A stretch of 22,468 bases of DNA from JAWLBW01 sp041687475 (GCA_041687475.1 JAWLBW010000033.1:1-22468); one strand, 5' to 3'; shown: positions 1-7,785, counted from the stretch's first letter. Numbers and translations are program-made. The notes: generated from the sequence alone by a model not told the origin.

Positions 1-1
1 G

Positions 2-778
2 GCCCCCTCGCGGGTCGGTCGCACGCTCGCAATCGCGGCCGGCGTATTGCTGCTCGTGTTGGCGAGCGGAAGCGGCGCCTATTACTATCTTCAACTCCAG
101 CACGGCGACAGCTTTCCCGGGGCGGCCTCCATTCCGGGAAACCAGACCGCCGACAAAGCGGCGCAGGGGGTTACCGGGCCCTCGACTACCGCCGCGACAC
201 AGGCGACACAGCCGGCAACCAACCAGACCGCCCTCGCGCCGGGCGAAGTCACAACGCCCGGCGCCACGCCCGAGACCGGCAAGACCCCGCTTGTTACCGC
301 CAGGCTCAAGAAGGAACCCGACGCCTACTACACCCTTACCTTTCCCTCGATTACGAACGAAGGCGAGGTAGAGCGCGTGCGCAAGGTCCTGGCCGAATGG
401 GGCATCGAGGCCTCGGTTACCCAGACCACCCGGCGCCAGACACGGTACGTACTGCTTTCGGCGGCTCACGTGACGCCTGAAGAAGCCTCGGACATGCAGG
501 CAAGAGGCGCTTCGCTGGGTCTCGAGGTTGCCCTGCGACCCGAAGATGGCGGAAAGTATTCCTTCACCATCGGTCAGTATGGTAATGTGGAAGTCGCCCG
601 ACAGGCAGCCGCCGGGGCCAACGAAGCCGGCATTCCGGTGAAGCTGGGTAAATACGAGGCCGTAGAAACGTTATTCGATATCGAAGGCGGCCGTTTCGTC
701 AGCCGCGAGGCAGCCGATGCACAGGCACGCGCCCTGCAGCATGACGATATTGTCGCCGAAGTGAAGAAGCTCGACTGA
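2..778 (+). CDS. SPOR-like membrane-anchored protein, 5' end cut by window
   Basis: The reading frame is already open at base 2, so the true start lies outside the window; the first visible initiator (TTG at 47) would begin inside the membrane segment. Seen: a hydrophobic helix rich in Leu, Val and Ala at the very start, then a low-complexity Pro/Thr/Gln/Ala linker of roughly 80 residues, then a globular C-terminal part. That part has two beta-alpha units of the kind found in SPOR domains (aromatic-rich strand YYTLTF, helix GEVERVRKVLAEWGI, strand RYVLLSA, and a second set starting at KYSFTIG). Known: SPOR domains bind denuded septal peptidoglycan, so the protein is probably inner-membrane anchored with a periplasmic domain. 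It ends 5 bp before the next gene, so the two are probably cotranscribed. SPOR assignment is from fold pattern, not from an invariant motif. Confidence 0.7.
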   Translation, partial: APSRVGRTLAIAAGVLLLVLASGSGAYYYLQLQHGDSFPGAASIPGNQTADKAAQGVTGPSTTAATQATQPATNQTALAPGEVTTPGATPETGKTPLVTARLKKEPDAYYTLTFPSITNEGEVERVRKVLAEWGIEASVTQTTRRQTRYVLLSAAHVTPEEASDMQARGASLGLEVALRPEDGGKYSFTIGQYGNVEVARQAAAGANEAGIPVKLGKYEAVETLFDIEGGRFVSREAADAQARALQHDDIVAEVKKLD

Positions 779-783
779 ACGCC

Positions 784-1902
784 ATGGAAACAGCGAATCT
801 GCAACTGTCGCCCGAGGCCGCCAAGTTCGTATCGGGCCCCCCGCCTGCGCGCATGATGGCCGCGCGCGGCCTCGTGCCCCTGTCGCCCGTCGACCTGATT
901 ACCGTGCAGATCGTTCTGTCGCGCGACAGCGACGAGAAGGTGGCCGCCGCCGCAACCCAGGGCCTGACCGGGCACCCGGTCAACATTCTCGTGCAGGCCG
1001 TGAATTCGAGCGCTTCGCCCGAACTTCTCGATGCCCTGGCCCGCCTGACGCTGCCCTGGCAGGTCAAGGAAGCCATTCTGCTCAGTCGGCATGTGTCCGA
1101 CGATACCCTGGTCTGGCTCGCCGCGAACGAAACGGAAGAAGCCGTACTTGAAGTTCTGGGCGGCAATCAGACGCGCATGCTCGCCAACCAGGCGATTGCC
1201 GAGGCGCTGGTCGGCAACGAGCACGCCCGCCTTTCGACCCGCAAGCGTGTCGAAGAATTTTTCGGCGGCAAGCTTACGGCCCGGGTGCCAGACCTCGAAG
1301 AAGCCGAGCTTGTCGAAGAACCCGAGCCTCTCGTGCCCGAAGAGGAAGACGCGGCGGCATCGACCGCTGCCGCCGACGACGAAGGCGAAGACGACGGCTT
1401 CGATGAAGAAGCGTTGCGCCACCTTCTCGAAGACGACGAATCTTCTGCATCGGCCTCGCCCGCGACCGAAGCCGAGGAAGAGTCGGAAGGCGGCCTGTTC
1501 AAGCAGATTTCCAAGATGAAGGTGTCGGCCAAGGTGAAACTTGCGCTCAAGGGCAACAAGGAAGCCCGCATGCTTCTGGTCAAGGAATCGAACAAGATGG
1601 TGAGCACGAGCGTGCTCAAGAACCCGCGCATTACCGATGGCGAAGTCATCGCGATTGCGTCGTCGAAGAGCGCAATCGAAGACATTCTTCGCATTATTGC
1701 CGGCAACCGCATGTGGGTGCGCCTTCCCCAGGTTCGCTCGGCGTTGGTGCAGAACGCAAAAACGCCGATCGGCATTTCGTTGAAGTTGCTGCCCTCCCTT
1801 CCCGAAAAGGAGCTCAAGCAGTTGGCGAAAAGCCGTAACGTTTCCGGCGCGCTGTCGCAGGCGGCCAAACGGCTGATGGCTCAGCGAGCCAGTAAACACT
1901 GA
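784..1902 (+). CDS. Conserved helical protein of unknown function, MglA-operon partner
   Basis: 372 residues, ATG start 5 bp after the upstream stop; I do not recognise a named family. Seen: an N-terminal all-helical region (about 1-175) whose segments look like degenerate HEAT-type repeats, with recurring short helices such as KVAAAATQGLTGHP and PELLDALARLTLP. A very acidic low-complexity linker follows (about 175-235, runs of Glu, Asp and Ala). A second helical region (about 240-372) is rich in Lys and Leu and repeats the same style (EARMLLVKESNKMV, SVLKNPRITDGEVIAIA). No signal peptide or membrane helix is visible, so it is probably cytosolic. It ends 7 bp before the MglA-like GTPase gene, which suggests a functional link such as a scaffold or regulator. 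That role is inference. Confidence 0.7.
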   Translation: METANLQLSPEAAKFVSGPPPARMMAARGLVPLSPVDLITVQIVLSRDSDEKVAAAATQGLTGHPVNILVQAVNSSASPELLDALARLTLPWQVKEAILLSRHVSDDTLVWLAANETEEAVLEVLGGNQTRMLANQAIAEALVGNEHARLSTRKRVEEFFGGKLTARVPDLEEAELVEEPEPLVPEEEDAAASTAAADDEGEDDGFDEEALRHLLEDDESSASASPATEAEEESEGGLFKQISKMKVSAKVKLALKGNKEARMLLVKESNKMVSTSVLKNPRITDGEVIAIASSKSAIEDILRIIAGNRMWVRLPQVRSALVQNAKTPIGISLKLLPSLPEKELKQLAKSRNVSGALSQAAKRLMAQRASKH

Positions 1903-1909
1903 GACGACC

Positions 1910-3058
1910 ATGGCACTGCTCAATTACAAGAAGAAAGAGATCAACGCCAAGATCGTCTACTACGGTCCGGGCCTGTCGGGAAAGACCACGAATATCCAGC
2001 ATATTCACGGCAAGCTGCGCCCCGAGCACAAGGGCAAGCTCATGACGCTGGCAACCCAGACCGACCGTACCCTCTTCTTCGACTTTCTACCGGTCGAACT
2101 GGGCGAGATTCGCGGCCTGAAGACCCGCTTTCAGCTGTACACCGTTCCCGGTCAGGTGTTTTACAACGCCACCCGTAAGCTGGTGCTCAAGAATGTCGAC
2201 GGCGTCGTGTTCGTCGCCGACAGCGATCCGGCACATGTGGCCGACAACATCGAAAGCATTCGCAACCTCGCGCAGAACCTGAAGTTCCACAACAAGGACA
2301 TTCGCTCGATTCCGCTGGTCATTCAGTACAACAAGCGCGATCTTCCGAACGCCCTTCCCATCGAAGAACTCGAGAAGAAGGTAAACCTGTACGGGGCGCC
2401 CCATACCGAAGCCTCGGCCGGCATGGGCAAGGGAGTGCTTGAAACCCTGACCACGGTTTCAAAGCTGGTACTGCAACGCCTGCGCGACACCACCAACGTC
2501 GTGCGCGTCGACGAAGAGGGAGTGAGCCACCCGACGACCGGCAAGACGACGCAGCCGAACCAGTCGCCCGCAGCCGCCGAGCAGACGGTCATGGCTTCGC
2601 CCGAACCGGTGAAAGCCGCACCGCTTGATACGGATCCGCTTGAAACGGCACCTGTAGAAACGGAGCCTGTAGACACGGAACCGGTAGAAACGGAACCGGT
2701 AGAAAGCGAACCGGTCGAAAGTGACGTGCTGGAAGCGGTCGACGATTCGGTCGACGAAGAAGCGCTCGAAATCGAGATCGAAGAAGACTTTCCGGTCGAC
2801 GGCGAGCTTCCTACCGAAGACGAAACCGGCCTTCTGCTCGATCCCGAGACGCCACCGTCTCCGGCGGCCCCGGTGGCGCAGGCGGCCTCTGCCGTCGCAG
2901 CCGTAACGAAAACGCCGCATATCGCTTTCGACAAGGTCGTGCGCGCACAGGCAGCCGACGGCGGGGTCGACCTGACCCTGGCATTCACAAGCGGCAACGA
3001 GACCGTTCACGTCGATCTGCGTCTCGATATTCGCACGGGCAAGGTCGAAAAGGCCTGA
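1910..3058 (+). CDS. MglA-like small Ras-type GTPase with long acidic C-terminal extension
   Basis: 382 residues. The first ~195 form an MglA-type GTPase domain: P-loop GPGLSGKT (19-26), the TDRTLFFDFLP switch region (51-61), TVPGQ (78-82) in place of the usual DTAGQ as is typical of MglA, and NKRD (141-144) for guanine recognition. Known: MglA proteins are polarity GTPases that control motility in Myxococcus; many homologues in non-gliding bacteria have no assigned role. Canonical MglA stops near residue 195. Here about 185 residues follow: a Pro/Glu/Thr repeat tract (238-272), an acidic region, and a final ~45-residue segment (PHIAFDKVVRA to the end) that looks like a small beta domain. No MglB/roadblock gene is adjacent; the partner here is the unknown helical protein upstream. 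Confidence 0.9.
   Translation: MALLNYKKKEINAKIVYYGPGLSGKTTNIQHIHGKLRPEHKGKLMTLATQTDRTLFFDFLPVELGEIRGLKTRFQLYTVPGQVFYNATRKLVLKNVDGVVFVADSDPAHVADNIESIRNLAQNLKFHNKDIRSIPLVIQYNKRDLPNALPIEELEKKVNLYGAPHTEASAGMGKGVLETLTTVSKLVLQRLRDTTNVVRVDEEGVSHPTTGKTTQPNQSPAAAEQTVMASPEPVKAAPLDTDPLETAPVETEPVDTEPVETEPVESEPVESDVLEAVDDSVDEEALEIEIEEDFPVDGELPTEDETGLLLDPETPPSPAAPVAQAASAVAAVTKTPHIAFDKVVRAQAADGGVDLTLAFTSGNETVHVDLRLDIRTGKVEKA
2621..2725 (+). repeat. 15-bp coding tandem repeat, seven units, in the GTPase tail
   Basis: Exactly seven in-frame 15-bp units encode five-residue repeats of form P-[L/V]-[D/E]-[T/S]-[D/A/E] (for example PVETE, PVDTE, PVESE), covering residues 238-272 of the MglA-like protein. Such tracts usually form an extended acidic spacer and can change copy number by slippage. 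Confidence 0.85.
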
Positions 3059-3070
3059 GTCTCAGGCCTT
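3050..3070. terminator. Palindrome carrying the stop codons of two convergent genes
   Basis: Perfect inverted repeat with 10-bp arms (AAGGCCTGAG / CTCAGGCCTT) around a single T. The stop codon of the MglA-like gene (TGA, 3056-3058) and that of the convergent phosphoesterase gene (TGA on the minus strand, 3062-3064) both lie inside it, so both proteins end in Lys-Ala. The hairpin could end transcription in both directions, but there is no U-tract, so a Rho-independent terminator is only probable. Confidence 0.55.
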
Positions 3071-3598
3071 CCTGCTCAGCCGGTTCATATGCCGACCTTC
3101 GCGCAGCACGGTTTCGCTGCGCTCGTCCAACCCCACGTGCCGGGCCTTCCACGCGCCTGAGGCGTCCTTCTCGAAAAAGCCGACGCCGACCGGGTAGTCG
3201 AATCGCCGCGGTCCCGCGCTGGCCGGATTAAAGAACCAGACATTGCCCACGCGTTCGTTGTGCGGCAGGTGGCTGTGTCCGAACACGACCACATCGGCCG
3301 GCTCTTTCGCGAGTTCGGCCGCCACTTCGCTGCGCATGCGGTGGGGACGATCGAGAATATGGGTCAGCAGGAAACGCATTCCCCCCAGCTCGACCCGCGC
3401 GAACTCGCCCGCCCCGCCGCAGCTGAACCCGTCGACGTTGCCGGCCACGGCGGTCACGGGCGCGATGGCCCGCAGCTCGATGAGAATGTCTTCGTTGCCG
3501 ATGTCGCCGGCATGCAATATGTGCTCGACTCCCTCGAACAGCTCGAACACACGTGCAGGCAATCGACCGTGGGTGTCTGATATGACTCCGATGCGCAT
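3062..3598 (-). CDS. YfcE/MJ0936-type calcineurin-like metallophosphoesterase
   Basis: 178 residues from ATG at 3598. The frame is open further upstream, but the family starts at the strand MRIGVISDTHG, which sets this start; no good ribosome-binding site precedes it. Metal-ligand motifs are complete: D8-x-H10 (SDTHG), GD (31-32), GN (53-54) with N54, H80, and GHSH (107-110). Known: YfcE-like enzymes are small cytosolic metal-dependent phosphodiesterases active on model substrates, and the natural substrate is usually unknown. The length matches the family. It is convergent with the MglA operon, with which it shares a terminator-like palindrome, and divergent from the next membrane protein gene. 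Confidence 0.9.
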   Translation of the reverse strand: MRIGVISDTHGRLPARVFELFEGVEHILHAGDIGNEDILIELRAIAPVTAVAGNVDGFSCGGAGEFARVELGGMRFLLTHILDRPHRMRSEVAAELAKEPADVVVFGHSHLPHNERVGNVWFFNPASAGPRRFDYPVGVGFFEKDASGAWKARHVGLDERSETVLREGRHMNRLSRKA

Positions 3599-3607
3599 CT
3601 CGCCATT

Positions 3608-3646
3608 GTAACCCAACGGCGTAACCCAAGGGCGTAGCCCAACGGC
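3608..3646. repeat. 13-bp tandem repeat, three units
   Basis: Three consecutive units: GTAACCCAACGGC, GTAACCCAAGGGC and GTAGCCCAACGGC, with one substitution each in units 2 and 3 relative to unit 1. It starts 9 bp upstream of the phosphoesterase ATG (minus strand), in the divergent intergenic region, and would lie in or near that gene's 5' untranslated region. Confidence 0.85.
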
Positions 3647-3730
3647 GTCCATGGTCTCGCGCCCACCCGGCAACCCCCCGCCCCTCCCGAAGCGGGGCAA
3701 ATGCCCCAGCATGAAGGTACGGAGGTTCCA

Positions 3731-4138
3731 ATGGCAGACGTACACGCGAACAAAGACAGAAACCCCTACGGCCCCGGAACGCTGCTTCCCTTCGTGCTGG
3801 GCTTCGTGTCACTGGGGGTCGGCGGTCTCGTTTCGCTGGGTACCGATCAGATCTGGCCCATACTCATCGGCGCGGTCCTGGCCGCCGTATTCTTCAGCAT
3901 TCCCTTTCTGACGGGGCGTTTCCGGCCGGCCGATTTTCGCAGCTCGCCGTCGGTAAACCTGCCCGGCAGCGACGACCGCTGGTCGAGCCCCGAATCGGAC
4001 CGCCGCTTTCGCTATATCGTCGACGGCGAGCTGCGCGACACCCCGCCGGGCCCCGGCGAAGAGGCCGAGGCTCCGGGCGAGTATCCGATCGGCCGCCGTG
4101 CGCCGTCGGCCGCCCCCCGCCGGGAACGCGAGCCCTGA
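3731..4138 (+). CDS. Small two-helix membrane protein of unknown function
   Basis: 135 residues. The ATG at 3731 is chosen because GGAGG (3721-3725) sits 5 bp before it; an in-frame ATG at 3701 lacks such a site. Seen: a short polar N-terminus, two adjacent hydrophobic segments (about residues 17-36, starting LLPFVLGFVSLG, and about 42-58, IWPILIGAVLAAVFFSIPF), then a ~75-residue polar tail rich in Arg, Pro, Glu and Ser. This is the layout of a small inner-membrane hairpin protein with a cytoplasmic tail. I do not recognise the family. Composition and GC match the surroundings. Confidence 0.65.
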   Translation: MADVHANKDRNPYGPGTLLPFVLGFVSLGVGGLVSLGTDQIWPILIGAVLAAVFFSIPFLTGRFRPADFRSSPSVNLPGSDDRWSSPESDRRFRYIVDGELRDTPPGPGEEAEAPGEYPIGRRAPSAAPRREREP

Positions 4139-4306
4139 AAGCGACCGACGAGCATCAGGGCTCAGGAACCGACCCCCGTTCGGATTGCCCTGCCCCCTTG
4201 GCCCGATGGCCGTAACCCTGTATCATAAACGGTTTGCCACCCTGCGCGCAGGCGCCGGATTGGCAGACAGCAACAGGGTCGCCAACGTCAGGCCAGGAGA
4301 GAATCA

Positions 4307-4933
4307 ATGTCGGAGCCCTTGACCGTCATACCCGAAGAGAAGCGCCCGGGGTGGCTGCGCCGCATGTACAACTGGGTGCTGCATTGGGCCTATACGCCCT
4401 ATGCGCTGCCCGCGCTGTTCCTGATCTCCTTTGCCGAAGCCTCGTTTTTTCCCATTCCCCCCGACGTGCTGTTGATAGCCCTCGTGCTGGGTAAGCCGCG
4501 CGGCTGGGTTCGTATCGCCGCGGTCTGCACGGCGGGCTCGCTGCTCGGCGCGGTGGCCGGTTACGCCATCGGGTGGGGTCTGTGGGCCGCGGTCGACCAG
4601 TTCTTCTTCGCCTATGTGTTTTCGCCCGAAGTCTTTCAGGGCATGGTCGCCAAGTACGACGCCAACGGCTTTCTGACGGTCTTCACGGCCGCCTTCACCC
4701 CCATTCCCTTCAAGGTCATTACCATAGCCGCGGGCGTGGCGCAGATTTCGCTCGTGAGCCTGGTGGCCGGGTCGCTGCTCGGGCGAGCCATGCGCTTCTT
4801 TCTGGTCGCGGGCCTGCTGGCCCGGTTCGGCGAGCCCATGAAGGCCGTCATGGACAAGTACTTCGAGCTGTTGACCATTGTATTCACGATTCTGCTCATC
4901 GGCAGCTTCGTACTCATCAAATACCTCGTCTGA
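4307..4933 (+). CDS. YqaA-type DedA/VTT-domain membrane protein
   Basis: 208 residues; the ATG at 4307 has AGGAGAG about 8 bp upstream. Seen: an N-terminal amphipathic stretch followed by several hydrophobic segments. Family hallmarks are SFAEASFFPIPPDVLLIAL (early re-entrant segment with acidic residue and Pro pair), the Gly-rich GSLLGAVAGYAIGWGLW, the conserved FTPIPFKVITIAAG (second re-entrant half), and the basic GRAMRFF near the third helix. Known: VTT/DedA proteins act in lipid flipping, undecaprenyl-phosphate recycling and membrane homeostasis; the YqaA subgroup has no settled substrate. It stands alone, with 168 bp upstream and 121 bp downstream to the next genes. Confidence 0.88.
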   Translation: MSEPLTVIPEEKRPGWLRRMYNWVLHWAYTPYALPALFLISFAEASFFPIPPDVLLIALVLGKPRGWVRIAAVCTAGSLLGAVAGYAIGWGLWAAVDQFFFAYVFSPEVFQGMVAKYDANGFLTVFTAAFTPIPFKVITIAAGVAQISLVSLVAGSLLGRAMRFFLVAGLLARFGEPMKAVMDKYFELLTIVFTILLIGSFVLIKYLV

Positions 4934-4981
4934 GCCCCACCTTTTACGAGGCACAGCATTGCGTAAGCTGGTAGCTGGAAC

Positions 4982-5010
4982 TTGCGCCCCTATCATTCAA
5001 TTATTACAAT
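4982..5010 (+). promoter_or_regulatory. Candidate sigma70-type promoter for tsdA
   Basis: An AT-rich patch in an otherwise GC-rich region carries TTGCGC (4982-4987) and TACAAT (5005-5010) with a 17-bp spacer, 45 bp before the tsdA ATG. The -10 matches consensus at 5 of 6 positions, the -35 at only 3. Confidence 0.35.
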
Positions 5011-5054
5011 ATACGAAACACAGCATACTAATTGACGTCTCGGGGGGAGAAGTC

Positions 5055-5945
5055 ATGCACCAAAGACTCACGCTTACCGTTCTGGCTATCACGGCCACCA
5101 CCCTGCTTGCGCAAGGCTGCACGAAAACCGAAGCGCCGACGCCCACCGACCGGGAAACCCCGGCCGAAACCGCGCCGGCAGAGAAGGCCGGCACGCCCGG
5201 CAAGGCCGCCTTCACCCCACCCGACGAGGGCACGATTCCCGACGGACCGCTCGGCGACTCCATTCGCCGCGGCAAAGAGCTGCTGACCGATACCCGCGCG
5301 CGGCTGCCCGATAATGTCGGCAACGGCATGAACTGCACCAGTTGCCACCTCGACGCCGGTCGGACTCCCGGCGCCGCCCCCTGGGTGGGCGTGACGGCTG
5401 TCTTTCCGCAGTACCGTTCGCGCGGCGCACGCGTCATCACCTTGCAGGAGCGCGTAAATGCCTGCTTTCAACGCAGCATGAACGGTAAGCCGCTTGACCC
5501 GACGGGCGACGACATGAACGCCATCATGTCATACATGACGTGGCTTTCGACGGGCGTACCCATCGGCACCAGCGTCGAAGGACGCGGTTTCGTGCGCTTC
5601 GAGCCCCCGGCCGAACCCGACGCCGACCGCGGCGAAGCCGTGTACGCGGCCCAATGCGCCTCGTGCCACGGCGCCGACGGCCAGGGCATGAAAGGCCCCG
5701 ACGACCGCTACATGTTTCCCCCGCTCTGGGGACCCGACTCGTTCAACATCGCCGCCGGCATGGCCCGCCTGAAGACGGCCGCCGCCTTCGTGCGCGGCAA
5801 CATGCCCCTGGGTCAGGGCGGCACGCTCAGCGAACAGGAAGCCTACGACGTATCGCTTTACTTCACGCAGAAGCCGCGGCCCGACTTCGCCGCCAAGGAC
5901 AAGGACTGGCCCAAGGGTGGAAAACCGAGCGATGCGCGTTACTGA
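5055..5945 (+). CDS. tsdA: TsdA-type di-heme thiosulfate dehydrogenase / tetrathionate reductase
   Basis: 296 residues; ATG at 5055 is preceded by GGGGGGAGA. Known: TsdA joins two thiosulfates to tetrathionate, or does the reverse, with two c-type hemes in the periplasm. Seen: signal peptide ending in a lipobox-like LAQGC (C22), so probably a lipoprotein; a Pro/Thr/Glu linker; domain 1 with heme site CTSCH (94-98) in NGMNCTSCHLDAG, the PWVGVTAVFPQYRSR segment, and NACFQRSMNGKPL. Cys137 in that last motif is the unusual axial heme ligand that marks the active site of TsdA. Domain 2 has heme site CASCH (201-205) and M250 in GNMPLG, the likely distal Met. A porin gene follows 85 bp later. The preferred direction of catalysis cannot be read from sequence. 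Confidence 0.88.
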   Translation: MHQRLTLTVLAITATTLLAQGCTKTEAPTPTDRETPAETAPAEKAGTPGKAAFTPPDEGTIPDGPLGDSIRRGKELLTDTRARLPDNVGNGMNCTSCHLDAGRTPGAAPWVGVTAVFPQYRSRGARVITLQERVNACFQRSMNGKPLDPTGDDMNAIMSYMTWLSTGVPIGTSVEGRGFVRFEPPAEPDADRGEAVYAAQCASCHGADGQGMKGPDDRYMFPPLWGPDSFNIAAGMARLKTAAAFVRGNMPLGQGGTLSEQEAYDVSLYFTQKPRPDFAAKDKDWPKGGKPSDARY

Positions 5946-6001
5946 GCCCGCTCACCATCTACAGAACGGTTCGGACGTGCCCATCAATCTTCGGGGGGAA
6001 G

Positions 6002-6034
6002 ATGGCCCCGGCTCGCCCCACGGCGCCGGCATGA
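6002..6034 (+). CDS. 10-codon leader ORF overlapping the porin start
   Basis: ATG at 6002 directly follows GGGGGGAAG, the same type of ribosome-binding site used by tsdA, and reads MAPARPTAPA before TGA. Its stop overlaps the porin start codon as ATGA at 6031-6034. The porin ATG itself has no adequate Shine-Dalgarno sequence. This suggests translational coupling. The alternative is that the GG-rich site is coincidental, because GGGG runs are common here. Confidence 0.4.
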   Translation: MAPARPTAPA

Positions 6035-7302
6035 CCCGACTGCCGTCTCCTTTCCCGTGGCTTCTTCTCGTGGCGCTTCTGGCCTTTCTGCCGCGTCCGA
6101 CGCAGGCCGCCGACTGGTTGACGATCGGCGGAACCGAGCCGCCGCAGGCGGAACATCTGCGCATTATCGGTTACGTACAACCGCTTTACCTGCAGAGCCT
6201 GGGCGAACCGCTCGAAGGACTCGAGACCCTGACCGCCCTGAACGGACGCCAGGCGATTTTCAATACAGTGGGCGCCGGCGATGTAACCTCGTCGTTTTCG
6301 GTACGCCGGGCCCGCCTGGGCGTAAGGGGAAACGTGCCGGGCACCGAAAAGCGCGTCAACTACTTTTTGCAGTTCGAAGGCGGCTCGAACGCAACCACGC
6401 GCGTTTCGCCGGTCATCGTGCTCGACGCCTCGCTGACGTGGCAGGCCGCCCCCGGCCTGCGCCTGCGGTTCGGGCAGTTCAGGCTGCCCACCATGGATGA
6501 AGCGATCGAGGGCATTCACGTCGCGGGCGACTTCATCTCGTACAGCAACGTGGCCGCCCAGCTGTTGCAGGAAAACCGCTTCGGGTGGGACGAAGCCGCT
6601 TCTTCCAACTTCCGCATCGGGGGCAGCAGCGGCTTTCGCGACGTGGGCGTACAGGCTTTCGATTACTTCGAAAGCGGCGATTTCAGCTACGGATATGCCG
6701 TCATGCTCAGTAACGGCCGCTTCGGCGCCCTCGACGACGACGATGCCAAGGACATCACGGCCCGCGTGCAGGTCGCCCGCGTCTTCGAAGGCGGTCACTG
6801 GAACGTGCACCGCGAAGAGGCCATGGTCTTTGCGTGGAACACCGTAGGCACCCGCGATTACCGCGACGAGACTCGCGTGCGCAATCGCCAGGGAGTGGGC
6901 GCGCACGTCAACCGCCACGGCTTCCGCTTCCGCGGCGAATACGTAACCGGCCGGGGCATGATTCCGATCGGCCAGGTTCCCCCAGTGACAGAAGGCGCCG
7001 TGGGCCTCGCGCCCGAAGGAAAAGCGCGGGGCTGGTACCTGCAAGGCTCGTGGGAGCCCCTTCCCCACTGGGAAGCCAACCTGCGCTACGACCTTTACGA
7101 TCGGGAGTACGATGAGCCGCGGGCCCGGCGCATCTTTCGTACGTGGACGTTCGGCGGCCAATACAAGATCTCGCCGCGCGCCCGGCTGATGGTCAACTAC
7201 GAAATGCGCGCTCTCTCGGCGCCCGGCGCCGGGGGCGATGCCGCCCGCATCGCCGACGCCATGGCCGACCGCATCGGCGTGCAGTTTACGGCAATCTATT
7301 GA
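6031..7302 (+). CDS. OprO/OprP-type (phosphate-selective family) outer-membrane porin
   Basis: 423 residues from ATG 6031. This start gives a proper signal peptide (Arg, then a Leu/Val-rich core, cleavage near TQA-ADW at 26-27), whereas upstream in-frame starts would bury it. Seen: alternating hydrophobic/polar beta strands throughout and family phrases such as FSVRRARLGVRG, YFLQFEGG, LRLRFGQFRLPTMDEAI and WEANLRYDLYDREYD, consistent with a 16- to 18-strand barrel. The chain ends in Ile-Tyr, close to the terminal aromatic used in barrel insertion. Known: this family passes anions such as phosphate and polyphosphate. Next to TsdA it might pass thiosulfate or tetrathionate, which is inference. 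Convergent with the SMR gene. Confidence 0.82.
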   Translation: MTRLPSPFPWLLLVALLAFLPRPTQAADWLTIGGTEPPQAEHLRIIGYVQPLYLQSLGEPLEGLETLTALNGRQAIFNTVGAGDVTSSFSVRRARLGVRGNVPGTEKRVNYFLQFEGGSNATTRVSPVIVLDASLTWQAAPGLRLRFGQFRLPTMDEAIEGIHVAGDFISYSNVAAQLLQENRFGWDEAASSNFRIGGSSGFRDVGVQAFDYFESGDFSYGYAVMLSNGRFGALDDDDAKDITARVQVARVFEGGHWNVHREEAMVFAWNTVGTRDYRDETRVRNRQGVGAHVNRHGFRFRGEYVTGRGMIPIGQVPPVTEGAVGLAPEGKARGWYLQGSWEPLPHWEANLRYDLYDREYDEPRARRIFRTWTFGGQYKISPRARLMVNYEMRALSAPGAGGDAARIADAMADRIGVQFTAIY

Positions 7303-7346
7303 GGCGGCACCAGGCTTCCATCAACCCTCTGCCGGCCCAGCCCGCT

Positions 7347-7682
7347 TCAATGCGGTGCAGGCGCTTTGGAAAACAGGTTCAACACCAGCACGCCGGCCAC
7401 GATGAGGCCGATGCCGACAACGCCCGCCGGGTCCAGCTTCTGGCCATAGAACAGAAAGCCTGCAAGGGTAACGAGCGCGATGCCTACACCCGACCACACG
7501 GCATAGGCCACGCCGACCGGAATGCTTCGCAGCGTCAACGATAGAAAGTAGAAGGCAATGCCGTAGCCGGCGATGACCACCAGAGACGGCACGAGTCGCG
7601 TGAATCCCTCACTGGCCTTGAGCGACGAGGTCGCCGTTACTTCGGCCAGAATGGCGATTCCCAGGTATATCCAATTGTTCAT
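7347..7682 (-). CDS. Small multidrug resistance (SMR) transporter, EmrE/QacE type
   Basis: 111 residues, four hydrophobic helices, the usual length for the family. Seen: the essential membrane Glu14 in AILAEV on helix 1, the SLKASEGFTRLVPS loop, helix 2 ending YFLSLTLRSIPVGVAYAVWSG, whose Tyr and Trp line the substrate site in EmrE, then two helices ending VLNLFSKA. Known: SMR proteins work as antiparallel dimers exchanging protons for quaternary ammonium or related cations. The AYAVWSGVGIA motif fits the EmrE/Qac branch better than the guanidinium exporter branch, but substrate remains open. Stands alone, minus strand, facing the porin gene. Confidence 0.92.
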   Translation of the reverse strand: MNNWIYLGIAILAEVTATSSLKASEGFTRLVPSLVVIAGYGIAFYFLSLTLRSIPVGVAYAVWSGVGIALVTLAGFLFYGQKLDPAGVVGIGLIVAGVLVLNLFSKAPAPH

Positions 7683-7785
7683 GCGGTCAACAACGTATCA
7701 CAGCGCAAGGTAGAGCGCAGGCTACCTTCGCTGGATTTCCGCTGATTCCGCTACGGAGGCGGGGCGCCCGACCTCGTAAACCGGT

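Noticed and set aside
574..1923. Long minus-strand open frame of 449 codons.
   Set aside because: Antisense shadow of the high-GC operon: it runs opposite two well-formed coding genes and its composition (Arg, Gly, His-rich) is typical of antisense frames.
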